Assembly: GCF_900541605.1 (NCBI RefSeq)
Contig: NZ_UQKJ01000038.1
Coordinates: 1 to 16,054, forward strand
Source of the DNA: an uncultured Dialister sp.
GTDB taxonomy: Bacteria; Bacillota; Negativicutes; Veillonellales; Dialisteraceae
Length of the DNA: 16,054 bases
Direction of reading: 5' to 3'
Shown piece after piece: positions 6,983 to 14,012 of this stretch (its first letter is position 1; each line of letters begins with the position of its first letter). A program made the translations under genes and the position numbers. The notes beneath the pieces are model-generated. The model saw only the letters and a list, made by a program, of their open reading frames with translations. It did no database searches and had not been told where the DNA came from.

Positions 6983-8391
6983 ACGATGTCTGCTTTAATG
7001 ATGATTACAATTTCTGACTCATCGGTGGTGGTACTGTGACTTTGGAACAGTTTCCCCAACAGTGGGATATCCCCCAGAATCGGTACTTTTCTCATGGTCT
7101 TTGCCTGTTCTTTATCTATGAGTCCACCGATGGTCAGCATATCTCCCGACCTCAGCCGAACCATGGTATTGGCGGAGCGGGTAATAATACGATATGCTTT
7201 CATTTCCGGCACCAGGTACGGTGTAGATACTTCAGCATGTACGTCAGCAGTAATCTCATTTCTTTGGCTGATAATGGGTGTATAGGTCAGCTTTATGCCG
7301 GCATCCTTATATTCTGTAGCCGTAGTCTTGACTCCATTTTCCATGTGTTCTACAACCACCGGAATGCGGCTGCCAATCAGAATTTCCGCTTTTCGTCCAT
7401 TCATGGTGACCACATTCGGCCGTGCCAGTACCTTTGCCTTTCCCTGGGTCAAGAGGGCGTTGAGGCGGGCCTGGAAGAAAAAGGTATAGGGATGTCCTGT
7501 CAGTGACCGTCCATAGGAAATGCCGGCATATCCTTCAGGAACCGTTACATCCCATCCGTTTTTCTCAATGGACCGGACTTTGGGATTTCCGTTCTTGTCT
7601 GTCTTGATATCTCCATTTTCATCCAATACATAATGCTGTTCTGTCCAGCTGTCCCGGTCATAGGAAGCACTGCCGGTGAGACTTTTAAAATCCCAGTCAA
7701 TTCCCAGCTCTTTGGCATAGCTCTTATTGACTGCCACCACTTCCGCTTCCACTTTGACCTGTTTTTCCGGTACGTCCAGTTCCCTGACAAGGCTTTCCGC
7801 CTGCATCAGTTCCTCTGGCGTACCACTGACGAGTACCGTATTGGCTGAAGGGCTGAATGTCACCTTTCCTCCGGCAGTTACATTTTTTAATCCCTCCGCC
7901 ACTTCCCGGGCTTCTGCATAGGATAGCCTGAAGGCTCTGGCACTGATGCCTGCCTGTTTGGAAACCTTCCGATTAAAAACAATCATCGTATTTCCTTCTG
8001 TCCTTGCTGAGAGCCCACAGGACGCAAGGACGGTACGCATTGCCTCCTCCGGTGTAACATGGTCAAGACTGGCAGTCACCGTTTCCCCAAGATTGCCGGA
8101 AAATACCAGATTCCGCCCCGTCATTTCCGCCAAGGCCCGAAGAATTTCTTCCGCCGGTGCATCTTTTACGTGGAGACTGAAATTCCGATCTTCCGAAATC
8201 ATTTTCTTTTCCCCTGCGTCCATTGGTTCTGCAGGAGATGGCAAAACCCCTGCTGCCAGCTCTTTTGCAACGGTTTCATGGACCGGAGAATCCATATCTA
8301 TCTCACCGGAATCCCGGGACGCAGCAGAGGATGAACTGATAGAAACCCATGCAAAAAGGGCACAGCAAAAAGCTATGCCCCCCGTTTTCAT
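6976..8391 (-). CDS. Type II secretion / type IV pilus secretin (GspD/PilQ family)
   Basis: 471-residue outer-membrane channel subunit. The ATG at 8391 is chosen because it overlaps the upstream stop as TAATG and begins a signal peptide (MKTGGIAFCCALF...SSAA, cut near 24). A start 26 codons earlier would bury the signal. Domains in order: STN-like 68-140, secretin N-lobe 150-208 (SPSANTVLVSG...LVRELDVPEKQVKVEAEVV), and secretin domain about 305-471 with GKAKVLARPNVVTMNGRKA and the signature VPILGDIPLLGKLF (436-449). It is shorter than most GspD or PilQ, with few N-domains. A Asp/Asn/Gly-rich loop lies at 256-270. The preceding gene encodes a likely GspC/PilP partner. No ATPase, platform or pilin genes are in the window, so secretion and pilus roles cannot be told apart. 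Confidence 0.92.
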   Translation of the reverse strand: MKTGGIAFCCALFAWVSISSSSAASRDSGEIDMDSPVHETVAKELAAGVLPSPAEPMDAGEKKMISEDRNFSLHVKDAPAEEILRALAEMTGRNLVFSGNLGETVTASLDHVTPEEAMRTVLASCGLSARTEGNTMIVFNRKVSKQAGISARAFRLSYAEAREVAEGLKNVTAGGKVTFSPSANTVLVSGTPEELMQAESLVRELDVPEKQVKVEAEVVAVNKSYAKELGIDWDFKSLTGSASYDRDSWTEQHYVLDENGDIKTDKNGNPKVRSIEKNGWDVTVPEGYAGISYGRSLTGHPYTFFFQARLNALLTQGKAKVLARPNVVTMNGRKAEILIGSRIPVVVEHMENGVKTTATEYKDAGIKLTYTPIISQRNEITADVHAEVSTPYLVPEMKAYRIITRSANTMVRLRSGDMLTIGGLIDKEQAKTMRKVPILGDIPLLGKLFQSHSTTTDESEIVIIIKADIVK

Positions 8392-8936
8392 TAATGTGTG
8401 CCAAGGAACAGTGTGCCGGAGGCAGAGGAAAGAACCACTGTTTTTTCCTGAATTTCGGAAACTGTCCATATACCTGCACGCTCCCCTTCTCTCACTACAT
8501 TGGTACTGCCATTCACTTCCAGAATAGCCCGCCGGTCTCCTTTATAGGCCAGGATTCCTTTCAATAGGGGCTGTGAGTAATCAGCTTTGTCCATCCTTTG
8601 GCCGGAAACCTTCCTTTCCGGTTTACCTGCCGGAACATGGCCCGTATTTCCGGAAGGAAGAGAAATTTTTTCTTTTTCCCCTGCCGCCTGAATGGCCTCC
8701 ATATGAAATGGATCTGCCAGAGGTCCACTTCGACGATGGAGGGCCGCATTATACTTCCGCTCTGCATCTCCGGAGCTTCCTTCATCAGGTACCTCACTCA
8801 CTGTCACAGCGGAAGGGGTCCTCTCTTTTTCCGGAAGATTCTTCCGGGCAGTTCCTACACCATAAACGCCCCATATTGTGAGTGCCAGCACGGCTAGACC
8901 GGCTGCCGGTATCATCCATTTATGCAGAGGGGACAT
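8391..8936 (-). CDS. GspC/PilP-like secretin partner, single-pass membrane protein
   Basis: 181 residues. A short cytoplasmic start is followed by one transmembrane helix (about 9-28), a variable Ser/Glu-rich periplasmic linker, a DPFHM segment (75-79) reminiscent of the PilP 'DPF' motif, and a small C-terminal beta domain (122-181). That domain runs PLLKGILAYKGDRRAILE...VREGERAGIWTVSEI...VVL. This plan fits GspC homology-region and PilP domains, which dock onto the secretin periplasmic ring. The stop overlaps the secretin ATG by one base, which supports co-assembly. AAGGAGG stands about eight bases before the ATG. Similarity is by pattern only, so GspC versus PilP is undecided. Confidence 0.72.
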   Translation of the reverse strand: MSPLHKWMIPAAGLAVLALTIWGVYGVGTARKNLPEKERTPSAVTVSEVPDEGSSGDAERKYNAALHRRSGPLADPFHMEAIQAAGEKEKISLPSGNTGHVPAGKPERKVSGQRMDKADYSQPLLKGILAYKGDRRAILEVNGSTNVVREGERAGIWTVSEIQEKTVVLSSASGTLFLGTH

Positions 8937-9059
8937 AGGAAGTGCCTCCTTCCTCCAGGCTCACGGAATATGTGGTTTACAGAAAGATTTCCTGCATCCA
9001 GACGCTGCTCCGGACTTGCAACGACTAATCCATAAGAAATTGGGGATTGCCAATATTTA

Positions 9060-10652
9060 TTAGAATTTGAAATCCTTCGGCATAATCATGAAGCGGGTTT
9101 CTTTCTCAATGTCATCATATCGGATCCAGGCATAGAAGGAATGGAGATCCCTGTAATAGGTCCAGTAACGGTGATTCAGGATTCCATTGACCGTATCAAT
9201 GGACCAGGCAAGGCTTACTGCATCCCGCGGCGTCACCTGCCACCGGAACCCCATATCCACCGGTTTTTCACTGCTGTAGGTATCATAATTATAAGGCGTA
9301 TATCCTTTGATATCACGGTCTGTATAATAAGCCCAGCCAGCAAGTGGACCATATCCACCAGACAATCCCAGCGAATAATAGCCATTCCGCCGGATATTAT
9401 GGCTATAGCCATAATAATCTTTTGCATATCCCGCTTTCCAGCTGAAATTCATAAATTTACCGATATGCCATGGGTCTCCTGAAATGTAGGCATCAAACCC
9501 CTTATATGACCCTTTAGTATTATTTTCAGACCAGTACCCAGCTTCACCAGAAGCTCCCACATAAAAGCGGGACTTCCCGATATAGAAATGGTTAGAATCA
9601 AACTCTAATGACGGCCGTTTCTTGACCCAGATACCGCCATCGTCATTGGTCGTACTTTCTTCTTCTGCATAATGCAGATTTAAGCTGCCCACAGGCGTAC
9701 GGTACCGCAGCCCCACATCCGGCTTAAATCCTGATTTTGTATACCACTTATTTTTCATGTAAAACAAAAAGTCCGGATTTTTATCAATGGGAATAGCAAT
9801 TTCATTATGGAGTCCCATACCGTTATCACTATCAAAAACAGGACGGGGAATCAGGGACCACAGGCTGATTTCACTGTCATCCCTGTTCAGGGACCCTGAA
9901 TAACTGGATAAAGTAATCAGTGTGGTATTCTTGGCCATAAGCTTTACGTTATGGGCTGTATAGTGGTCATTGGGGTAAATATCAATGGATTCAGCCTCAA
10001 TCCGATAATCCGGGACTTTAGCTACTGCGTGTTTTGTTGTAAAATATCCCTTTTCCACTACCAGTTTATTGGCATTTCGATCATATACGCCGCTGGCCCC
10101 CCTGAAATAGTAGGTACCCTCTTCCCAGCCGTCCATCTTTTCAAAGCGTCCTACCGATTTAGCTGCATCGTAGTCCGCCCGCTCCGCCTTCAGGCGGGTT
10201 GTCGGATTCACCCAGTGTACTTCACCGGGAATAACATATTTCTGGGCAATCGAATTCCCATAGAGATATTCGGTCTGGTAGGTATCCAGCATATGCTTGA
10301 TAACCACTTTTCCCATAGCATCCACATCGCCGGTGGTATCATTGTAGCGCATACGATCTGCCGTCACATACATGGGGTTCTGGGGTGATATGCTGTTGTC
10401 AACCGGTTCCTTACTCTTATCCTTATCCGATTTTTTAGTAGTAGAAGCCTTTGGTGCCGGCCTGTTGTCCGCTTCCATTTCATAGGAATCTGCCGGCCGG
10501 GCTACCCCCTTGGCATCAAAAACCAGAGGGGCATCCACCGAGCCTGCGCTGTCTCCCGGATCCGGTGGAACCGCTTCTTCCGCCTGGGCCGGCAGGGCAA
10601 ACAGGGCAACCAGCACAAGGGATATCAGTATTCTGATTTCATTTCTTTTCAT
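9060..10652 (-). CDS. LptD/OstA-like LPS-assembly outer-membrane protein
   Basis: 530-residue homologue of LptD, which inserts lipopolysaccharide into the outer leaflet of the outer membrane. Signal peptide 1-24 (cut after PAQA). A Pro/Lys-rich linker follows to about 90. The OstA/jelly-roll region (94-250) shows YVTADRMRYNDTTGDVDAMG and repeated 'A-E-x-Y-D' strands (for example LKAERADYDAAKS and YRIEAESIDIYP). The remaining 280 residues are rich in aromatic, alternating strands and end in Phe, as outer-membrane barrels do. It is shorter than E. coli LptD (784) and has no cysteine, so it cannot form the disulphides that mature the enterobacterial protein. Its ATG directly follows the stop of the upstream gene. 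A clear ribosome site is not visible, so coupling is likely. It could be an LptD paralogue for another glycolipid. Confidence 0.85.
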   Translation of the reverse strand: MKRNEIRILISLVLVALFALPAQAEEAVPPDPGDSAGSVDAPLVFDAKGVARPADSYEMEADNRPAPKASTTKKSDKDKSKEPVDNSISPQNPMYVTADRMRYNDTTGDVDAMGKVVIKHMLDTYQTEYLYGNSIAQKYVIPGEVHWVNPTTRLKAERADYDAAKSVGRFEKMDGWEEGTYYFRGASGVYDRNANKLVVEKGYFTTKHAVAKVPDYRIEAESIDIYPNDHYTAHNVKLMAKNTTLITLSSYSGSLNRDDSEISLWSLIPRPVFDSDNGMGLHNEIAIPIDKNPDFLFYMKNKWYTKSGFKPDVGLRYRTPVGSLNLHYAEEESTTNDDGGIWVKKRPSLEFDSNHFYIGKSRFYVGASGEAGYWSENNTKGSYKGFDAYISGDPWHIGKFMNFSWKAGYAKDYYGYSHNIRRNGYYSLGLSGGYGPLAGWAYYTDRDIKGYTPYNYDTYSSEKPVDMGFRWQVTPRDAVSLAWSIDTVNGILNHRYWTYYRDLHSFYAWIRYDDIEKETRFMIMPKDFKF

Positions 10653-11885
10653 TTAATTATTTCTCACAATCACCACAGAAGGCTCTTCCTCTGCTTTCGT
10701 GCTGCCCGCAGTGGAAGTTCCACTGGCTTCCCCTGTTTTATCCCGGACTGACTCCAGCTCTTGTTTTGCCTTTTCATTCATGGAATCTGTTTTTTTCTCC
10801 GGTTCTGCGGCTGTTTTTGCTGTTTCTTTCGCATCCGGCTTTACAGCATCTGATTTCTCTGCAGCCGTGTCTGCCGCTTCTTCTACGCCGGTCTTATTAT
10901 CTTCTGCCGCCTGGCCAGCTGCCGCAGTCCGAGCAATATGTTTTCTCAGAACCGTATTCGGTGCACCATTGGTAAGAACAAGACCTTTGGTTGTCACTGC
11001 CTGCTGGGTCTCAATGTACAGAGTGCTGCCTGCAGGAAGGCTGACATCCTTACCTTTCACGAAAAAGCCGCCCACGAGCCCAATTGGACCCAAAGCCAGT
11101 GCACCAATCGTAGAAGCACCGACAGCCGCTGCCTCCATCTTCAGTTTTTCCTTGGCCTCCGGTCCGAGCACCGTAGGAATGACTTCATCGTCAACGGAAA
11201 ATACCTGGTCAAAGGATACATCCAATGCTCCGCTCCTGCCAAAACTCTTCGGGCGGCTGACTTTCGTCACCACACCGCTTCCCTGGGAACCTTTGGGCAG
11301 GACCAGTACATCCCCTACGCTTACATCTTCCTGAACGGTGAAGGTCACGGGATCTCCCACCTGGTTTGTCTTGCTGCTGACATCATCATTCAGGGAAATC
11401 TTGAATACCGTATTGGCAGGGAGTTCCACGCTTTTCATTTCAAAATGCTGGTCACCGTAAACCGACTTTTCCAAATTGGCCATGCGCTGGTCCAGGGCGC
11501 CCTTTTTTTCTGCACCGTAGACCTTTGTTTCCAGATCCCCAATTCTGGTCTTCAAAGCATCCGTCTTTATCTCGTCAGTCAGATAATATTCCATGGCATT
11601 GACCTGAGTCGCCATGGATGGGGCCGCGTCATCATCATTTTTTACCACATCCGTATAAAGATTGGTAATTCGATTATCAAGGCCACTGGCAGAAGTATTC
11701 CCATTCCCATAAATCAGGTTGTCCGCATTATCAACCCGGTTGATTAGAGAACCGCTCTGGGCACTGCCATAAATCACTTCATCTACTCTATCAATACGGT
11801 CAGACAAAGTCGCCGGTTCTTCGGCAAAAGCCGGTGCCGTCAATAAAAGTGCAACTCCTGCTGCCAGTAATGCTTTTTTTAACAT
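10653..11885 (-). CDS. Exported protein with LxxRIxxLExxVYG repeats
   Basis: 410 residues from the ATG at 11885, preferred to an upstream GTG (11900) because GGGGGATGAG precedes it and the signal peptide MLKKALLAAG...AFA (1-21) then starts correctly. Five degenerate 14-residue repeats ending mostly in VYG or IYG lie at 27-40, 47-60, 69-81, 111-124 and 131-144. They look like short helices or coiled coils. A beta-rich domain (155-245) reads LPANTVFKISLNDDVSSK...GDVLVLPKGSQGSGVV, then a glycine-rich hydrophobic stretch (255-275), and an Ala/Lys/Glu low-complexity tail (320-400). Function unknown. It lies 15 bases downstream of a second exported protein and abuts the LptD-like gene, so an envelope role is likely. 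Confidence 0.85.
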   Translation of the reverse strand: MLKKALLAAGVALLLTAPAFAEEPATLSDRIDRVDEVIYGSAQSGSLINRVDNADNLIYGNGNTSASGLDNRITNLYTDVVKNDDDAAPSMATQVNAMEYYLTDEIKTDALKTRIGDLETKVYGAEKKGALDQRMANLEKSVYGDQHFEMKSVELPANTVFKISLNDDVSSKTNQVGDPVTFTVQEDVSVGDVLVLPKGSQGSGVVTKVSRPKSFGRSGALDVSFDQVFSVDDEVIPTVLGPEAKEKLKMEAAAVGASTIGALALGPIGLVGGFFVKGKDVSLPAGSTLYIETQQAVTTKGLVLTNGAPNTVLRKHIARTAAAGQAAEDNKTGVEEAADTAAEKSDAVKPDAKETAKTAAEPEKKTDSMNEKAKQELESVRDKTGEASGTSTAGSTKAEEEPSVVIVRNN

Positions 11886-11900
11886 AAGCTCATCCCCCAC

Positions 11901-12347
11901 TTATACACGTACATCAATCACTGCAGAAACACCGACACCCTGCACCCGGCTGAACGAAGAAGGATTGGTACTATCCATCGGAATTAATCCTTTAATCCGA
12001 AACAGTTTATCATTCCAACTGACTTCCAACTGTCCCACAGCCTTGACTTTTTCTACCTGGTCTGCGTCCCCAATCACCTGGGCAGCCCCGATATATCCAT
12101 TATTTCCGATGCTGACAATAGGAACTACCTTTGTCGCATAATTGGTACCGGCGCCTTCTTTCATCATAACGGAGTTGATAGCACTGTTAATGGATTCTCC
12201 ATATTTAGAAACCAGAAAACCGATGCCTCCCACTTTCACTACGCCGCCAAGAACACTTCCCAGATTAAAGGCACTTACATTCATTACAGCCCCTGTGCCC
12301 AGAAGAGATGCTGCCAGGACACAGACGGCCAGTCGTTTCAATTTCAT
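11901..12347 (-). CDS. Small exported protein of unknown function
   Basis: 148 residues, first gene of the envelope operon. Signal peptide 1-26 (MKLKRLAVCVLAASLLG...NVSA). Next comes a glycine-zipper-like hydrophobic segment FNLGSVLGGVVKVGGIGFLV (27-46), then NSAINSVMMKEG. A predicted beta-rich remainder includes VVPIVSIGNNGYIGAAQVIG (74-93), and the end is GVGVSAVIDVRV. AAGGAGG precedes the ATG by about eight bases. I do not recognise the family. With LptD and secretin genes in the same transcript, a periplasmic or outer-membrane accessory role is the best guess. Confidence 0.85.
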   Translation of the reverse strand: MKLKRLAVCVLAASLLGTGAVMNVSAFNLGSVLGGVVKVGGIGFLVSKYGESINSAINSVMMKEGAGTNYATKVVPIVSIGNNGYIGAAQVIGDADQVEKVKAVGQLEVSWNDKLFRIKGLIPMDSTNPSSFSRVQGVGVSAVIDVRV

Positions 12348-12466
12348 CAGTGAATCCTCCTTAGACGAAAATCCATCTTATGAATCTTTATTCCAGACAA
12401 GTCAGCCTGAAAGGAATTAGAAAATCCCTATTATCACGCTTTCTGATTTTGCCTATAATTAACTTT

Positions 12467-12495
12467 ATTATAAAGTAAAAGGCCCTGTGGTGCAA
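12467..12495 (-). promoter_or_regulatory. Promoter of the envelope operon
   Basis: On the minus strand -35 TTGCAC (12490-12495), 17-base spacer, perfect -10 TATAAT (12467-12472). The start near 12460 gives a leader of about 113 bases before the first ATG at 12347. No other good promoter was seen between the operon's five genes, whose spacings are mostly zero to 15 bases. Confidence 0.75.
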
Positions 12496-12508
12496 ACACA
12501 AAGGCCAC
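12478..12508 (-). other. Imperfect hairpin overlapping the operon -35 box
   Basis: On the minus strand GGCCTTTGTG pairs with CACAGGGCC (one bulge) around a loop, and TTTT follows. The -35 box lies inside it. It may be a weak leftover terminator for transcripts from the right, or a regulatory fold. Confidence 0.35.
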
Positions 12509-12546
12509 TGAAAGCCCAAGATGAGCGTTAAATCTAAAGTCCTTAT

Positions 12547-13037
12547 CCAATTGCGGTTTGACGAGCTGTTGAAGAGGTGCTGATGGATAGAGTCATTCGT
12601 GCGAGGGCTGCTAGCCTCTAGCTTTCAGGAAAGCTCTACAGCCTGCGGCGCTTCCTTCAATTTCCATCAGCTAACCTCAGCCCTGTGGGCAGCTCCTTCC
12701 CAAGGAAGGAGCCTCGTGCAGAGTCATTTTCACGTTTTAGGGTTAGAGTCGTTAGGAATCCAACTGCGGCAGAGCCGCTGTCCGTCAGCCTCCTTCCTCG
12801 GGAAGGCGAGGTGTCCTGCAGAGGACCCTCGAGCCGGGCCCACATTGGCGTCTCTACTGCACAATAAGACGCCTTCCATTTGTGGCCCGGCGGTGGCGCC
12901 GTAGGCGACGGAGGTTAGCTATAGGAAGCGCCGCAGGCAAATCAGCCTTCCTGGCAGCTAGCTGCTAGTAGCTAGAAGCTCCATGCGAATGGCTCTACCC
13001 ATCTGCGCGGTCCACCGGCTCGACAAACTGAAATTGG
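12547..13037. repeat. Palindromic dispersed repeat, copy B (complete, 491 bp)
   Basis: Fills most of the 760-base gap between the envelope operon and the HdeD-like gene. The ends are inverted: CCAATTGCGGTTTGACGAGC at the left, and the reverse complement of a close relative at 13015-13037. An inner motif (GATGGATAGAGTCATTCG, 12582-12599) is matched inverted near 12980-13003. A second inverted pair joins 12641-12676 with 12911-12938. The centre holds perfect small hairpins: CTCCTTCC/GGAAGGAG (12693-12711), GCGGC/GCCGC (about 12765-12779), CCTTCC/GGAAGG (12792-12806), GTCCT/AGGAC (about 12813-12826) and CGGCG/CGCCG (12888-12901). No coding potential I would trust. It shares one 55-base block with copy A and another with copy C. 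Confidence 0.85.
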
Positions 13038-13059
13038 CAGGACTCTGTTTTACGCAATG

Positions 13060-13098
13060 AAAAACCTGCAGCGCTGGGAATAGGGGCTGCAGGTTTTT
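13060..13098 (-). terminator. Rho-independent terminator of the HdeD-like gene
   Basis: A perfect 13-base-pair stem, AAAAACCTGCAGC / GCTGCAGGTTTTT, starts ten bases after the stop codon. The T run is present on both strands, so it could also stop transcription coming out of copy B. Confidence 0.9.
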
Positions 13099-13107
13099 CC
13101 ATTTACA

Positions 13108-13632
13108 TTATTCATCCAAATTTTCCTTTTTTCTCCAGGTCAGGAATGTACTGATACCGGTCCAGATCAGAGCCAAAGCTACCATATACATGAAGAGCAG
13201 CCCTGCTGCATCAGGGCGAAGAACGAGAATAATACCGAGGATAATCTGGATAATGGCGGCGCCCATGTAGAGATCTGGGCTCTTCAGGGCTGCTTTCTTC
13301 TTCGTCCGAAGGATAACCATGAACAGGCCACGGATGAGGATGTAGAGGGCAAAAAGCAGGGGCAGCAGGTAAGCTACTGCTGCAAAACCAACAGATACGA
13401 CCATCCAGAGACCAAAAGCAATATCAAGAATAGAAATGAGAAGGTGCCAGAGCGACCGTTCTTCCGACTCGGATTTGAAAAAGCGAAGAAGCTGGCATAC
13501 GCCGCCTAAAACGATGACAAATCCGATGTAATAGCCAACAGCCAAAAGAGATTCGGCGGGTTGTACGATACAGAAAATACCGGCCCCGATAAAAAGAATA
13601 CTGCCGATTAACAATAGTGCCGATGAAAGCAT
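13108..13632 (-). CDS. HdeD-family (DUF308) integral membrane protein
   Basis: 174-residue inner-membrane protein with six hydrophobic helices at about 4-24, 31-51, 62-82, 84-106, 120-138 and 141-164. They form two similar halves, each with a G(x)6-9 'W/L-P' turn (IVQPAESLL and LVLRPDAAGLL), the layout of HdeD/DUF308 proteins. In E. coli HdeD is linked to acid resistance; for most members the role is unknown. AAGGAG precedes the ATG by about seven bases. It is a single-gene unit with its own terminator, and it lies between repeat copies B and C. Confidence 0.85.
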   Translation of the reverse strand: MLSSALLLIGSILFIGAGIFCIVQPAESLLAVGYYIGFVIVLGGVCQLLRFFKSESEERSLWHLLISILDIAFGLWMVVSVGFAAVAYLLPLLFALYILIRGLFMVILRTKKKAALKSPDLYMGAAIIQIILGIILVLRPDAAGLLFMYMVALALIWTGISTFLTWRKKENLDE

Positions 13633-13692
13633 AACAATCGCTCCTTTTTGTATTTTTACACTCTGCTAATCTTCTATTTATCTCCTACCTTT

Positions 13693-13721
13693 ATTATAGT
13701 CCTTTTCTGTAGAGAATGCCA
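13693..13721 (-). promoter_or_regulatory. Candidate promoter of the HdeD-like gene
   Basis: Minus-strand -10 TATAAT (13693-13698) is perfect. The best -35 at a 17-base spacing is the weak TGGCAT (13716-13721). The leader would be about 55 bases. Confidence 0.5.
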
Positions 13722-13749
13722 CATGACAAGCCGGAACCAGGGAAAATTG

Positions 13750-13902
13750 CCAATTTCAGTTTGTCGAGCTGTTAGGGCGATGCTTACGGATAGAGGCATT
13801 CGTGCGGGGGCTACTAGCAGCTAGCTGCTAGTAGCTAGAAGCTCCATGCGAATGGCTCTACCCATCTGCGCCGAACACAACAGTTCGATAAATCGCAATT
13901 TG
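13750..13902. repeat. Palindromic dispersed repeat, copy C (complete, 153 bp)
   Basis: The shortest complete copy and almost one long palindrome. Left end CCAATTTCAGTTTGTCGAGC; right end 13881-13902 is its inverted relative. The inner motif GGATAGAGGCATTCG (from 13788) returns inverted as CGAATGGCTCTACCC (13849-13863). The centre, 13811-13834, is a perfect 24-base palindrome (ctactagcagct plus its reverse complement). Bases 13817-13871 are identical to 12954-13008 in copy B. No coding sequence. It ends 42 bases before the acpS -35 box. Confidence 0.88.
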
Positions 13903-13943
13903 ATGTGCTGTCTGCAGCTATTGACGTTCTTTTTCCCCATCAT

Positions 13944-13972
13944 TTGAATCCCCTTTCCCTCTCCTGTACAAT
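13944..13972 (+). promoter_or_regulatory. Promoter of acpS-nnr
   Basis: -35 TTGAAT (13944-13949), 17-base spacer, -10 TACAAT (13967-13972). The start near 13979 leaves a leader of about 34 bases before the acpS ATG. It lies just downstream of repeat copy C. Confidence 0.65.
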
Positions 13973-14012
13973 AAAGGAAGATATTATATTCCATATAGAA
14001 AGGAGAACACCT

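Noticed and set aside
8937..9059. Open minus-strand frame through the LptD to GspC/PilP-like gap (…VVASPEQRLDAGN…)
   Set aside because: No start codon or ribosome site in frame, and about 60 open codons can occur by chance. A decayed pilus gene is possible but not supported.
10938..11747. 269-codon plus-strand frame opposite the repeat-containing exported protein
   Set aside because: The minus-strand gene has a signal peptide, a ribosome site and operon spacing; the plus frame has no recognisable domain.
12547..13037. CRISPR array, riboswitch or tRNA in the large non-coding gap
   Set aside because: The repeats are inverted hairpins without regular spacers, and no cloverleaf or known riboswitch core was seen.
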